Source: Actinosynnema sp. ALI-1.44
Lineage (GTDB): Bacteria; Actinomycetota; Actinomycetes; Mycobacteriales; Pseudonocardiaceae
NCBI RefSeq assembly: GCF_001984155.1
Contig: NZ_MTQO01000035.1
Span: 124,001 to 188,000, forward strand
Direction: 5' to 3'
DNA: 64,000 nucleotides
Shown here: positions 16,830 through 25,477 of the stretch, in pieces
Layout of the letters: each line of letters starts with the position of its first letter
Position numbering within the stretch: the stretch's first letter is position 1
Translations under genes and position numbers: made by a program
The notes under the pieces: model-generated
Seen by the model: only the letters and a program-made list of their open reading frames with translations
Told to the model about the DNA's origin: nothing
Database searches by the model: none

Positions 16830-18041
16830 GTGCAAGCCGCAGCCGCCATCCCCCGGGTCGAGACCAGGCAGCAGTCCCAGTTGCTCGCGCTGCTGCGGGA
16901 CGAGGGTCCGCTGGCCAAAGTCGAACTGGGCGAGCGGCTGGAGCTTCCCCGTGCGCGGCTGGCGACCGAGATCGCGAAGCTGTTCGAGTGGAACCTGGTG
17001 GAGTCGGGCGGTCCGGCGGCCAGCCGGGGCGGCAGGCGGTCCACGCTCGTGAAACTCGCCGACGACCTGCGTTTTCTGTCCGCGGACATCGGGGCGACGT
17101 CGATCGGTGTCGCTGTCACGGACGCGCGCTGCGAGGTACTGGCGCACGTCGTGGAGGACTACGACATCCGCAAGGGCCCGGTGTCGGTGCTCGAACGGCT
17201 GACCCAGTTGTCCGGCAAGGTCCTCGCGGAGGTCACCGGGCGGGTCATCGGCGCGGGCGTCGGCCTGCCCGGTCCGGTGAGCTTCCGCGACGGCATGCCC
17301 GTCGCGCCGCCGATCATGCCGGGCTGGGACCGGTTCCCGGTACGGGACAGGTTGGCCGGGGCGTGGGGGTGCCCGGTCACGGTCGACAACGACGTGAACG
17401 TGATGGCTCTCGGCGAGCGGCACGCGGGCGTCGCGCGGTCGTTGAACGAGCTGATCTTCGTGAAGGTCGGTACGGGGATCGGTTGCGGCATCGTGCTCGG
17501 CGGGCGGGTGTACCGGGGTGTGGCCGGGACGGCAGGCGACATCGGACACATCAAATTGGACGACTACGGCCCGGCGTGCGCGTGTGGCGAGGTCGGCTGT
17601 CTTGAGGCGTACTTCGGTGGTGCGGCGCTGGCGCGTGACGCGTTGACGCTCGCCCGCAGTGGCCGCTCGACGTACCTCGCCGAACTGCTGTCCCGGCAGG
17701 GCGAGCTGACCGCGTTGGACGTGGCCGGTGCCGCCAGCGCCGGGGACTTCGCCGCGGCCAACCTGGTCAGGGAGGGCGGCAGGCGCCTCGGTCACGTGGT
17801 CGCGTCGCTGGTCAGCTTCCTCAACCCGGGCATGGTGGTGATCGGCGGCGGTGTCTCCCGGCTGGGGCACCAGCTGCTGGCCGAGGTCCGCAGCGCGGTC
17901 TACCGCCGGTCCTTGCCGCTGGCCACGGGGAACTTGCCGATCGTGCTGTCCGAACTGGGCGACCAGGCAGGCGTGATCGGCGCCGCATGGTCGGCGACCG
18001 ATCACGCCTTCGCCGCTACCGGATCGGGATCAGTGGGCTGA
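16830..18041 (+). CDS. ROK-family transcriptional regulator / sugar kinase-like protein
   Basis: About 403 aa. A winged helix (about 10-75: GPLAKVELGERLELPRARLA, LFEWNLVESGG) precedes a complete ROK domain: FLSADIGATSIGVAVTDARC, VDNDVNVMALGERHAG, FVKVGTGIGCGIVLGG, and the zinc motif CACGEVGCLEAYFGG. Retention of the DIGAT and GTGIG phosphate-binding loops means sugar-kinase activity cannot be excluded. GTG at 16830 has AAGGG 5 bases upstream; GTG 16824 is the alternative. It stands alone, convergent with the hydrolase gene (26-base overlap), so its targets are unknown. Confidence 0.85.
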   Translation: MQAAAAIPRVETRQQSQLLALLRDEGPLAKVELGERLELPRARLATEIAKLFEWNLVESGGPAASRGGRRSTLVKLADDLRFLSADIGATSIGVAVTDARCEVLAHVVEDYDIRKGPVSVLERLTQLSGKVLAEVTGRVIGAGVGLPGPVSFRDGMPVAPPIMPGWDRFPVRDRLAGAWGCPVTVDNDVNVMALGERHAGVARSLNELIFVKVGTGIGCGIVLGGRVYRGVAGTAGDIGHIKLDDYGPACACGEVGCLEAYFGGAALARDALTLARSGRSTYLAELLSRQGELTALDVAGAASAGDFAAANLVREGGRRLGHVVASLVSFLNPGMVVIGGGVSRLGHQLLAEVRSAVYRRSLPLATGNLPIVLSELGDQAGVIGAAWSATDHAFAATGSGSVG

Positions 18042-19572
18042 CCTTGCCGGTGGCCGTGTTCGGGGGCACCGGGTCCGGGTCGCAGAACGTGTCCCGCGCG
18101 GGCAAGGCACCTGTCGCCAGGTAGTCGTTCACCGCGCGGACCGCGCATGACGGTGTTGTCGTGTCGTACGCGCCGTGGTTGCCCGTGCTGACCGTGACCA
18201 TCTTGGCCCGCTTCCCGAACGCGCTGCGCATGCCGAGCGCGCCGATGTACGGCGTGGCCGGGTCACGCAGGGTCTGCACGATCAGGACATTGGCCGGTCC
18301 CTTGCCGGTGACCTTCACCGGCGGTTCGACCGGGTCGGGCCAGAACGCGCACGGCCAGATGTTCGTGCCCGTCCCGTTCCACAGCGGGAACAGCTTGCGG
18401 TTGACCGCGACTTCCCGTTGGTAGTGCTTCGGGTCCCGTGGCCAGCTGGCGTCGTTGCAGAGCACTGCCAGTTGCGACGCCCGCAGGTTGTCTTCCGGGA
18501 CAGCCGGTGTGGACGACGGCGCCGCTACCACCGACTGCGGCACGGCACCGCTGGTCGGCACCACACCGCGGTCCGCGAGGAGCCACAGTTCGGCCTGCAG
18601 CGGGAACTGCAGGGTGTGGTAGGACCACCCGAACACGGCGACGCGGAAGACGTCACCGCTGATCGGCCCGACCTGCGGGTGGATCACCGGTTTCTCGTTC
18701 AGCTTGGCCACCAGCTCGAAGAACTTCTTGCGGATGTCGGCCGGTGTCGCGCCCAGGTGGAGCGTGTCGTCGCGCTCGGCCAGCCACTTGGCCACGTCGG
18801 GGAACCGCACCTCGAAGGCGAGGTCCCACAACGCCCACTGGTCGTGCCAGACGCGGTTCGGGTCCACATTGGAGTCGATGATGACCCGGTCGGTCCGCTC
18901 GGCGAACAGCGTGGCGTAGACAGCACCGAGGTAGCTGCCGTACGACCCGCTGTTGTAGGAGATCTTCTTCTCCCCCAACGCGATCCGGAACCGGTCCATG
19001 TCACGCGCGGTGTTCGCGGTGGTCATGTGCCGCAGGTTCGACCCGCCGTTGGCCAGGCAGTCGCGGGCGAGGCCCTTGGCGAACTCCACGTTCCGGTCGA
19101 TCGACCCGTCCGCCGCGGGAACCGGGAAGTACCGGTCGGCCGGGTACCCCGCCATGGTGCGGCCGCAGGTGACCGGCGCGCTGTAACCCACACCGCGCGG
19201 GTCGATGCTGACCAGGTCGTAGCGGTCGAGCACGTCCTGCGGGTACAGGTGCACGTAGGCCGCGGGCAGGTGCAGGCTCGGTCCGCCCGGCCCGCCCGCG
19301 TTGTGCATCAGCACCCCACGCCGCAGGCCTGGCTTGGCCGTCGGCAGTTTCGAGACCATCACGTCGATCGTGCGGCCCTTCGGGTCGCGGTAGTCCACCG
19401 GCACCTTCAGCGTCGCACAGCTCATCCTCGGGTCGTCCGGCAGACCTGACAGGGGCGGCGGGCACTTGCCCCACACGAGGTCACTGGTCGGCTCGGGCGC
19501 GGCGGTCGCCTGTGGCGCGACCAGTCCGGCCAGCATCGCCGCTGCGGCGACCACCAGAAATGATCTTCGCAT
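18016..19572 (-). CDS. Secreted alpha/beta hydrolase (tripeptidyl aminopeptidase-like)
   Basis: 518 aa. Signal peptide MRRSFLVVAAAAMLAGLVAP...ATAA (1-26). The hydrolase core has the oxyanion region LMHNAGGPGGPSL, DLVSIDPRGVGYS, and the nucleophile segment YNSGSYGSYLGAVYA, where the usual GxSxG is S-G-S-Y-G but the serine is kept; the acid is in VQTLRDPATPY and the histidine in STGNHGAYDTTTPSC within a C-terminal TAP-like domain. Family members cleave N-terminal peptides or esters outside the cell. ATG 19572 has GGGGAGAACG; an upstream in-frame extension to 19749 is translated repeat DNA and is not used here. Confidence 0.9.
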   Translation of the reverse strand: MRRSFLVVAAAAMLAGLVAPQATAAPEPTSDLVWGKCPPPLSGLPDDPRMSCATLKVPVDYRDPKGRTIDVMVSKLPTAKPGLRRGVLMHNAGGPGGPSLHLPAAYVHLYPQDVLDRYDLVSIDPRGVGYSAPVTCGRTMAGYPADRYFPVPAADGSIDRNVEFAKGLARDCLANGGSNLRHMTTANTARDMDRFRIALGEKKISYNSGSYGSYLGAVYATLFAERTDRVIIDSNVDPNRVWHDQWALWDLAFEVRFPDVAKWLAERDDTLHLGATPADIRKKFFELVAKLNEKPVIHPQVGPISGDVFRVAVFGWSYHTLQFPLQAELWLLADRGVVPTSGAVPQSVVAAPSSTPAVPEDNLRASQLAVLCNDASWPRDPKHYQREVAVNRKLFPLWNGTGTNIWPCAFWPDPVEPPVKVTGKGPANVLIVQTLRDPATPYIGALGMRSAFGKRAKMVTVSTGNHGAYDTTTPSCAVRAVNDYLATGALPARDTFCDPDPVPPNTATGKVSPLIPIR

Positions 19573-19693
19573 CGTTCTCCCCTCGTGGCGGGACCCCGGT
19601 GTGGGCCCCGCCTCACGAGGGAACCTATTGCCTCCGTCGGTGGCGTCACATCCTTCGCGCGGACGACCCTCTGTCATACCCGCTGGGTGGGGT

Positions 19694-19746
19694 GCAACCA
19701 ATGTGGCCTTCGTTGCGTTTTTGGCAACGAAGGCCACATTGGTTGC
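19694..19746. repeat. Perfect 23-bp hairpin of the CAACGAAGGCCACATTGG repeat family
   Basis: Arms of 23 bases (core AACGAAGGCCACATTGGTT) enclose a 7-base T-rich loop. It lies 11 bases after the stop of the flavoprotein gene on the minus strand and probably terminates it. The same core recurs three times at 35738-35820, so this is a dispersed intergenic repeat. Confidence 0.8.
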
Positions 19747-19757
19747 CAAGACAGGTG

Positions 19758-20681
19758 TTATAGGTGGGGGTGGCGCATGTCGTGCGCCTGGCGTTCCATC
19801 TCATGTGAGAACGGCATGGCCTGGTCCACGTCCGCTTGGACGAGGTCGAAGTTGGCCATCGCCGCCGCCGTCGAGCCCTCACCGGCCGAGCTGATCAGGT
19901 TGGCCATCGGGTTGCCGACGTTGCCAGCCACCCACAGGCCGGGGACGTTGGTCCGGCCGACGGCATCGGTCAGCGCGGGGTCGTAGCCCAGTGGCTTCAG
20001 GAACTCGTCCCTCGGCACGAACTTCGGCCGCAGGAACACCGCTTCCCTTTCCACACAACGACCGTCCGCCAACTCGACGCCACGCAGCCGGTCGTCCTCG
20101 ATCACCAGGCCGCGCACGGCCTCCTCGACGATCCGGATGCCGCGGGCCGCCAGCTTGGCGCGTTCCGGGACGTCCGAGGTGCCCGCGAAGAACACGATGT
20201 CCGACGACCACTGGCGCAGCAGCAAGGCGTGGTGCGGGTCGTGCAGCACGCCGATCGGCCGGTCGGCGAACTCGTAGCCGTGGCAGTAGGGGCACGCGAT
20301 GACGTCCTTGCCCCACCGCTGCGCCAGACCGGGGATGTCCGGCAGTTCGTCGCGCAGCCCGGTGGCCACGATCACGCTGCGCGCCTTGAGGCTCGTGCCG
20401 TCGGCGAGGTCCACAGTGAACCCACGGTGGACCGCTGTGACCTCACCGGAGATGAACTCGCCTCCGTAGCCCTCCACCTCCTTCCGGCCTTCGACGAGGA
20501 GTTCGCCCGGTGGGACACCGTCTCTGGTCAGGTAACCGTGCGAGTGCGCAGCGGGGGCGTTGCGCGGCTGGCCGGAGTCGACGACGACGACCGAGCGGCG
20601 GGCCCTGGTCAGCACGAGTGCGGCGGAGAGACCGGCCACGCCGGCCCCGACAACGACAACGTCATGAGTAGTGGTGGTCAT
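19758..20681 (-). CDS. Thioredoxin-reductase-like NAD(P)/FAD-dependent oxidoreductase
   Basis: 307 aa. N-terminal FAD-binding motif DVVVVGAGVAGLSAALVL; the redox pair sits in VIACPYCHGYEF (CxxC); the second dinucleotide region is degenerate (RPIGVLHDPHHALLLRQW rather than GGGxS), and the C-terminal FAD site reads GLWVAGNVGNPMANLISSAG. It belongs to the thioredoxin-reductase-like flavoproteins, many of which oxidise dithiols or act in small-molecule redox rather than on thioredoxin. ATG 20681; divergent from an XRE-cupin regulator that probably controls it through the shared 78-base promoter region. Confidence 0.9.
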   Translation of the reverse strand: MTTTTHDVVVVGAGVAGLSAALVLTRARRSVVVVDSGQPRNAPAAHSHGYLTRDGVPPGELLVEGRKEVEGYGGEFISGEVTAVHRGFTVDLADGTSLKARSVIVATGLRDELPDIPGLAQRWGKDVIACPYCHGYEFADRPIGVLHDPHHALLLRQWSSDIVFFAGTSDVPERAKLAARGIRIVEEAVRGLVIEDDRLRGVELADGRCVEREAVFLRPKFVPRDEFLKPLGYDPALTDAVGRTNVPGLWVAGNVGNPMANLISSAGEGSTAAAMANFDLVQADVDQAMPFSHEMERQAHDMRHPHL

Positions 20682-20722
20682 GACTCGAGGTTGCCGAGCC
20701 GCGCGTCGAACTGACAACTTTC

Positions 20723-20739
20723 GTTGCCATTTTGGCAAC
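20723..20739. promoter_or_regulatory. Candidate operator between flavoprotein and XRE-cupin genes
   Basis: GTTGCCA-TTT-TGGCAAC: perfect 7-bp arms, spacer 3, 20 bases upstream of the regulator start and 41 bases upstream of the flavoprotein start. Position and symmetry fit autoregulation by the XRE protein. Confidence 0.5.
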
Positions 20740-20759
20740 AGGTCGCCCACACTGGACGC

Positions 20760-21341
20760 ATGGACCTCGCCAGGACGCTCGCCGACGTCGGACCGCGCCT
20801 CAAACACATCCGCACCGAGCGCGGGATCACCCTCGGCGATCTCGCCGAGACCACCGGGATCTCCAAGAGCACCTTGTCCCGGCTGGAGTCCGGCCAGCGC
20901 AAGCCCACCCTCGAACTGCTGCTGCCGATCGCACAGGCGCACCAGGTGCCGCTGGACGAACTCGTCGGCGCGCCGGAGGTCGGCGACCCGAGGGTGCGGC
21001 TCAAGCCGCGCCGAATCAGGCAGCACGACGGCAACTACGCCACTGTCCTGCCGTTGACCAGGCAACCGGGCGGGTTGCAGGCGTTCAAGATGATCCTCGA
21101 CCGCAACCGCGAGCCCAAGCAGGTCACACACGAGGGCTACGAGTGGATGTACGTGCTGTCCGGGAACGTCCGGATGCTGCTCGCGGACAAGGACATCGTG
21201 CTCAAGCCCGGCGAGGTGGTCGAGTTCGACACGCGGCTGCCGCACTGGTTCGGCAGCGCGGACGGCCATCCGGTCGAGATACTCAGCGTGTTCGGCAAGC
21301 AAGGTGAGAAAATGCATGTGCGCGCCAGGCCAAAGCAGTAG
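20760..21341 (+). CDS. XRE-family regulator with C-terminal cupin domain
   Basis: 193 aa, the standard HTH_3 plus Cupin_2 arrangement. Helix-turn-helix at 12-65 (LKHIRTERGITLGDLAETTG, STLSRLESGQRKPTLELLL); cupin at 105-185 (THEGYEWMYVLSGNVRMLLA, LKPGEVVEFDTRLPHWFG, VEILSVFG). The cupin likely binds an effector. ATG 20760 was chosen because the HTH starts directly after it. Divergent from the thioredoxin-reductase-like gene, its probable target. Confidence 0.9.
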   Translation: MDLARTLADVGPRLKHIRTERGITLGDLAETTGISKSTLSRLESGQRKPTLELLLPIAQAHQVPLDELVGAPEVGDPRVRLKPRRIRQHDGNYATVLPLTRQPGGLQAFKMILDRNREPKQVTHEGYEWMYVLSGNVRMLLADKDIVLKPGEVVEFDTRLPHWFGSADGHPVEILSVFGKQGEKMHVRARPKQ

Positions 21342-21400
21342 AACGCTCACCGTCGTGACAATTTCGAATACGTGGTCCCGTCCACCTTGTGGCGATAATG

Positions 21401-21412
21401 TACTCACGAGTA
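21401..21412. promoter_or_regulatory. Palindrome TACTC-AC-GAGTA upstream of secreted Mce-locus protein
   Basis: A 12-base palindrome followed by AGGTTG lies 53 bases before the secreted protein gene. A closely similar site (ACTCGCGAGT with CGAGTAGGTT nearby) lies upstream of the DUF6801 gene at the other end of the Mce locus, suggesting a shared regulator. Confidence 0.45.
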
Positions 21413-21465
21413 GGTTGATTTGACGAACCCCGAGGAGTGCGATTTTCGGCAAGGGAGATCGACCT

Positions 21466-22053
21466 ATGCTCAGACCCGTCCTCATCGGTGCGATCGCACT
21501 GACCGCCACGCTGCTCGGTGCTGGTACAGCCGCGGCCGACCCCGTCTTCACGTACGACATCACCAAGGGCAGTTCGACCATCAAGAAACTGAACTCGTCG
21601 CTGCCGTTAGGCCCCGGCGGCCTGGTCGTGGATCTGGAGGGCGCGACCGGCAACTTCACCGCGGACATGCAACTGCCGCCTGCCAAGGGCGAGTTCAAGA
21701 TCCTCGGGATCTTCCCGACCACGGCGACCGTGACGTTCCAGCAGGTCGGCAAGGTGACCGGCACGCTCGTCGACGGTGTGGTCAAAGCGCACACCAACGT
21801 CACGATCAAGCTCAGCGACGTCAAGGCGGTCGGCCTGCCGATGTTCGTCGGCGACAACTGCCACACGTCGAAACCGGCGTCCATCACGCTGGACTCGGCA
21901 CCCGAGTTCAACCCGCTGGAAGGCGGCGACCTGATCGCCAAGCCCTACACGATTCCGGAATTCACCGACTGCGGTCTTTCGACACTCATGCTGAACGGCC
22001 TCATCCCCGGCCCGGACAACACACTGCAGCTCACCCTTGCCATCAAGTGGTAA
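21466..22053 (+). CDS. Secreted beta-sandwich-like protein related to the Mce-operon leader protein
   Basis: 195 aa. Signal peptide to about residue 24 (LTATLLGAGTAAADP), then a 170-residue domain rich in Val/Thr/Leu with two cysteines (DNCHTSKP, FTDCGLS). Its C-terminus YTIPEFTDCGLSTLMLNGLI...GPDNTLQLTLAIKW matches the end of the 464-aa secreted protein at 31385-32779 (DITIPPYDGCGV...GPGNHLKLTFGAL). The function is unknown; the location opposite the Mce operon suggests a cell-envelope lipid role. ATG with GGGAGATCGACCT upstream. Confidence 0.8.
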   Translation: MLRPVLIGAIALTATLLGAGTAAADPVFTYDITKGSSTIKKLNSSLPLGPGGLVVDLEGATGNFTADMQLPPAKGEFKILGIFPTTATVTFQQVGKVTGTLVDGVVKAHTNVTIKLSDVKAVGLPMFVGDNCHTSKPASITLDSAPEFNPLEGGDLIAKPYTIPEFTDCGLSTLMLNGLIPGPDNTLQLTLAIKW

Positions 22054-22064
22054 ATGGGTGCGGA

Positions 22065-22108
22065 AAATGCCTCGCCGACGTTCCCCCGACGACGTCGGCG
22101 AGGCATTT
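22065..22108. terminator. Bidirectional terminator hairpin
   Basis: 16-bp perfect arms (AAATGCCTCGCCGACG and its complement) with a 12-base loop lie between the convergent secreted-protein gene and the last gene of the Mce operon; A and T runs flank both sides, fitting termination on both strands. Confidence 0.8.
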
Positions 22109-22123
22109 ACTACCGAAGCCAGT

Positions 22124-22774
22124 TCAGCGGGGGGTGAGGGAAATGATGCGCCAGGCGCCGTTCTGCTTTTCCGCAGTAACGCTCAGCGCCGCGGCCGAGC
22201 CGTTGGTCTTTCCGGTGTCGACACGGGTGGCGACCTGGTCGAGGAACACCAGCAACTCGGCGCGGTCACCGTCGAGCGACTTCACGCCGGTGGTCGTGAC
22301 CCGCGTGGCCAGCACCAGCTTCTGGGCCGGGGCGTCCTTGCGGACCTGCTCGATCAGCTTGTCGTACTCGCCGACCGCCGATCCCGCCAGCACGTCCTTG
22401 GCGACGTTCGGGTCGACCTTGTCGTAGCTGAACGAGAAGATCTTCTCCAGCCCCGCCTTGACCTGGCCGTTCACCTCGGTCATCGCCTGGGTGTCCACGC
22501 CGGGCTCGGTCGACGAGGACTTCACCACGAAGAACACCCCGACACCGGCGAGCACGGCCGCGACGACGACCAGCACCAGCGGGTACTTCGGGCGCGGCGG
22601 TGCGGGCTCGTCGACCTCGTCGACATCGCCGTCGAGCAGGTCGGTGTCGTCGGTCTGCGCCTCGGGCGCGGTCGGCTCGACCTCGACGGCGGCGTCCGCG
22701 GGCTTGGCCGGTGACCTGCGGTTGTGCCCGGCGACCTTGACCCGGCGGGTCGGCTTCTGCTGCTTCACGCTCAT
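22124..22774 (-). CDS. Mce-associated membrane protein
   Basis: 216 aa. An acidic cytoplasmic head (1-65, DDTDLLDGDVDEVDEPAPP), one transmembrane helix (LVLVVVAAVLAGVGVFFVV), and an extracellular NTF2/Mam-like domain ending AEKQNGAWRIISLTPR. Mce-associated (Mam) proteins stabilise the Mce complex or bind cargo at the envelope. It is the last gene of the operon, overlapping the preceding Mam-like gene by 4 bases. Confidence 0.85.
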   Translation of the reverse strand: MSVKQQKPTRRVKVAGHNRRSPAKPADAAVEVEPTAPEAQTDDTDLLDGDVDEVDEPAPPRPKYPLVLVVVAAVLAGVGVFFVVKSSSTEPGVDTQAMTEVNGQVKAGLEKIFSFSYDKVDPNVAKDVLAGSAVGEYDKLIEQVRKDAPAQKLVLATRVTTTGVKSLDGDRAELLVFLDQVATRVDTGKTNGSAAALSVTAEKQNGAWRIISLTPR

Positions 22775-23256
22775 TGCGTACCCACTTCCACTGCCCGCAG
22801 CGAGCTGAGTTTCCAGCCGGACCCGGTCCGGCTCAGTCCGGCCTCGAACCGGTTGCGCCGGACCGCGGCCTCACCGCCCTGCGGCGTGACGGTGATCTCC
22901 ACGGCGGCGATGACCTGGGCGTTGTCGGTGTCGACGTCGGTGACCGCCGCGTCGACGACCTTGCCGACGGTGGTGGACTTGCCGTCCTCGAGCCGTTTGC
23001 GGCTGTCGTCGCGGCTCTGCAACAGGCTGTCGCGCAACGTGCCGGTCGACGACTCCAGCCAGCGGTCGAGGCCCTCGTCGATCTTCTGGTAGTCCAAAGT
23101 GGTCAGGTTGGCGATGCCCTGCTCGCCGACCCGCAACACCTCCTGGCGGGTGTCGGCGTATGCGTCGGCGGCGTTGGCCGAGCGCAGCCACATCCAGCCG
23201 GACCAGCCCGCGAACACGGCCGCGACAGCGACGAGGACGATTGTGAAGACCTTCAC
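22771..23256 (-). CDS. Mce-associated membrane protein
   Basis: 161 aa. N-terminal transmembrane helix (VFTIVLVAVAAVFAGWSGWM) followed by a Mam-like extracellular domain (TLDYQKIDEGLDRWLESSTG, ITVTPQGGEAAVRRNRFEAG, GWKLSSLRAVEVGTQ). GTG start (23256) overlaps the mceF stop as GTGA, with GGAGGTG upstream; a longer reading frame upstream is only the mceF shadow. Pairs with the next Mam protein. Confidence 0.85.
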   Translation of the reverse strand: MKVFTIVLVAVAAVFAGWSGWMWLRSANAADAYADTRQEVLRVGEQGIANLTTLDYQKIDEGLDRWLESSTGTLRDSLLQSRDDSRKRLEDGKSTTVGKVVDAAVTDVDTDNAQVIAAVEITVTPQGGEAAVRRNRFEAGLSRTGSGWKLSSLRAVEVGTQ

Positions 23257-24443
23257 CGGCCACCTCCGAGGACCTGGGTGAGTGTTGACGGGCCCTGCGG
23301 AGCGGGGCTGAGCGCGACCATCGGCGCCGGGTCGGGCACCGGTCCGCCCTTGGGCGCGTTCTGCGACCCACGGACTGAGCTCGGATTGCCGTACGGCAGC
23401 GCGCAATGGGCGTTCGTGTTGAACGGCGCGTAACTGGTGTCCTTGCCTGGACGGTAGGTCGTGCTCTCGTAGCCCTTGCGGCACGGCGGCGGGTCGTAGA
23501 AGTTCAGCACCAGTGTCGTGTTTCCCTCACCGTTCGGGCCGATGATGCGGTAGCCGTCGGCCACCGCCTTCGGGTAGCTGGCCAGCAACTGCTCGAAGGC
23601 GGGGCCGCGGCTGGCGAAGATCTGCGCGGGCGTGAGCAGGTTGGCCAGCACCACGCCGAGTTCGGTGCCCGACTCCCTGAGCAGCCCGGTGACCTCCGCC
23701 GACACCCCCGGCGTCGCCTTGATCAGGCTGCGCAGGTCGCCGTCGGACTTCTTGAGCTGACCGGCCAGCAGCCTGGCGTCCTCGCTGAACCCCGTGATCG
23801 ACGACGACAGCTGCTCCTGGGTGAGCAGGACGGTACCGCTGTCGGTGATCAGGTCCTTGGTCTGCGGCATGTACTGCACCGCCGTCTTGACGAACTCGCT
23901 CTGGTTGTCCAGCAACGCCTGCAGGTCGCTGCCACGGCCGCGGAACGCGTCGCTGAGCTCGTCGACCACGGTCTGCAACGACTCGATCGGCACCGACTTG
24001 ATCAGACCGTCCAGATCGGACAGCACGGTCTGCACGGGCATCGGCAGGTGCACCCCGGTGATCACGGAACCCTCGCGCAGGTAGGGACCGTCGTCGCGAC
24101 GGGGTCTGAGGTCCATGTACTGCTCACCGACAGCCGACCGGTTGGCCACGACCGCGACCAGGTCGGCGGGGATGTCGGGGGCACCGGGATCCATCCGCAG
24201 CTCCGCCTCGATGCCGTCGTCGGTCAGCCGCATCGGCCCGACCCGCCCGACCCGCACACCCCGGTAGGTGACCTCGGAGTTGGTGAACAGCCCGCCGGAC
24301 TCCGGCATCCTCGCGGTGACGGCCATCCCGCGCCCGCCGAACACCTGGTCCAGCCCGGCGTAGCTGGCGCCGACGTAGCTCACGCCGACCAGTGCGATCA
24401 CGATGAAGATCGCCACCTGGATCTTGATCCGACGACTGAGCAT
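23253..24443 (-). CDS. mceF: MCE-family protein MceF
   Basis: 396 aa. Transmembrane helix at 8-28 (VAIFIVIALVGVSYVGASYA), MlaD domain about 38-115 (SEVTYRGVRVGRVGPM, SAVGEQYMDLRP), then a long helical region forming the MCE tunnel needle and a low-complexity Pro-rich tail. It is the sixth subunit of the hexameric lipid-shuttling Mce assembly spanning the envelope. AGGAGG precedes the ATG, which overlaps the mceE stop by one base (TGATG). Confidence 0.93.
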   Translation of the reverse strand: MLSRRIKIQVAIFIVIALVGVSYVGASYAGLDQVFGGRGMAVTARMPESGGLFTNSEVTYRGVRVGRVGPMRLTDDGIEAELRMDPGAPDIPADLVAVVANRSAVGEQYMDLRPRRDDGPYLREGSVITGVHLPMPVQTVLSDLDGLIKSVPIESLQTVVDELSDAFRGRGSDLQALLDNQSEFVKTAVQYMPQTKDLITDSGTVLLTQEQLSSSITGFSEDARLLAGQLKKSDGDLRSLIKATPGVSAEVTGLLRESGTELGVVLANLLTPAQIFASRGPAFEQLLASYPKAVADGYRIIGPNGEGNTTLVLNFYDPPPCRKGYESTTYRPGKDTSYAPFNTNAHCALPYGNPSSVRGSQNAPKGGPVPDPAPMVALSPAPQGPSTLTQVLGGGR

Positions 24444-25477
24444 CAGCGGCCTCCTGGCGTGCCGACGGGCGGATCCATGGGCCGCAGCGGCACGGCCGGT
24501 GCCTCGGGATCGTTGACGACCGGGGACAGTTCGATGAACACGTTCAGGTAGTCGCCTTTGACGGCCTGCGCGGCCTTGTCGGTGAACGGGTAGGTCAGCA
24601 GCAGTTCGAACGACTGCGGCAGCTTCTCCCCCGCCGACGCCAGCGCCCGCAGCGTGGGGGCGAGCGCCTTGAAGTCCGCGACGATGTCGTCCTTGGACTT
24701 GTTCACCGTGTCCACAGCCACCTTCGACAGGGTGTCCAGCGACTTCAGCAGGCCGACGAGCTGTTCCCGTTGCTGGCTGAGCACCGAGATACCCGGGCCG
24801 AGGTCGGTCAGCACCCCGGTGATCCGGCCGCGTTGCGCCGCCACCGTCGAGGCGAGCCGGTTGAGGCTGGTCAGCGCCCTGGTGATCTCGGTGCGGTGGT
24901 TGTCGAGCTCGCCGACGAACGTGTCCATGTCGGACAGCAGGCCGCGCAGGCCCTGCTCGTTGCCGTCCAGCGCGTTGTTGACCTCACGGGCGATCTGCTG
25001 GAACTGGCCGACACCGCCGCCGTTGAGCAGCATCGACAACGCACCGAAGACCTCTTCGATCTCGGCGTTGCGGTTGGTGCGGTCCACCGGGATGAGGGCG
25101 TCGTCGGCGAGCCTGCCGGTCGGTGTGGCCGGCGCGCGCAGTTCCACGAACTTCTCACCGAGCAAGCTCGACTGGCGGACCGCGGCCAACGCGTTGGCGG
25201 GCAGCGCCACGTCACCGTTGACCAGCAGGACGACCTCGGCGGTCCAGCCGTCCCCGCCGACGTCGATCGCGTCGACCCGGCCGACCGGGACGTCGTTGAC
25301 CTTCACGCCGGACTGCGGCACCAGGTCCAGCACGTCGGCGAACTGCACTCGCACGCGGTACGGGTGGTCGCCGAGGTCGGCGCCACCGGGCAGCGGCAGG
25401 TTGTAGACGCCGTTGAACCCGCCCGCGCCACACCCGGCCACCAGCAGGAGCACCGCCGCCAGAACGAAAGCGCGCAT
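24443..25477 (-). CDS. mceE: MCE-family lipoprotein MceE
   Basis: 344 aa. Lipoprotein signal with lipobox LVAGC near residue 16, the hallmark of the fifth (LprK/LprN-like) Mce subunit. MlaD domain about 36-115 (YRVRVQFADVLDLVPQSGVK, SLLGEKFVELRAP), followed by helical coiled-coil segments (LKSLDTLSKVAVDTVNKSKD). ATG 25477 has GGAGG 6 bases upstream and overlaps the mceD stop; a GTG one codon earlier is less likely. Confidence 0.93.
   Translation of the reverse strand: MRAFVLAAVLLLVAGCGAGGFNGVYNLPLPGGADLGDHPYRVRVQFADVLDLVPQSGVKVNDVPVGRVDAIDVGGDGWTAEVVLLVNGDVALPANALAAVRQSSLLGEKFVELRAPATPTGRLADDALIPVDRTNRNAEIEEVFGALSMLLNGGGVGQFQQIAREVNNALDGNEQGLRGLLSDMDTFVGELDNHRTEITRALTSLNRLASTVAAQRGRITGVLTDLGPGISVLSQQREQLVGLLKSLDTLSKVAVDTVNKSKDDIVADFKALAPTLRALASAGEKLPQSFELLLTYPFTDKAAQAVKGDYLNVFIELSPVVNDPEAPAVPLRPMDPPVGTPGGR

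Noticed and set aside
19573-19749. N-terminal extension of the secreted hydrolase beginning MATNVAFVAKN
   Set aside because: It is translated hairpin-repeat DNA and would bury a perfect signal peptide; ATG 19572 has a strong RBS.
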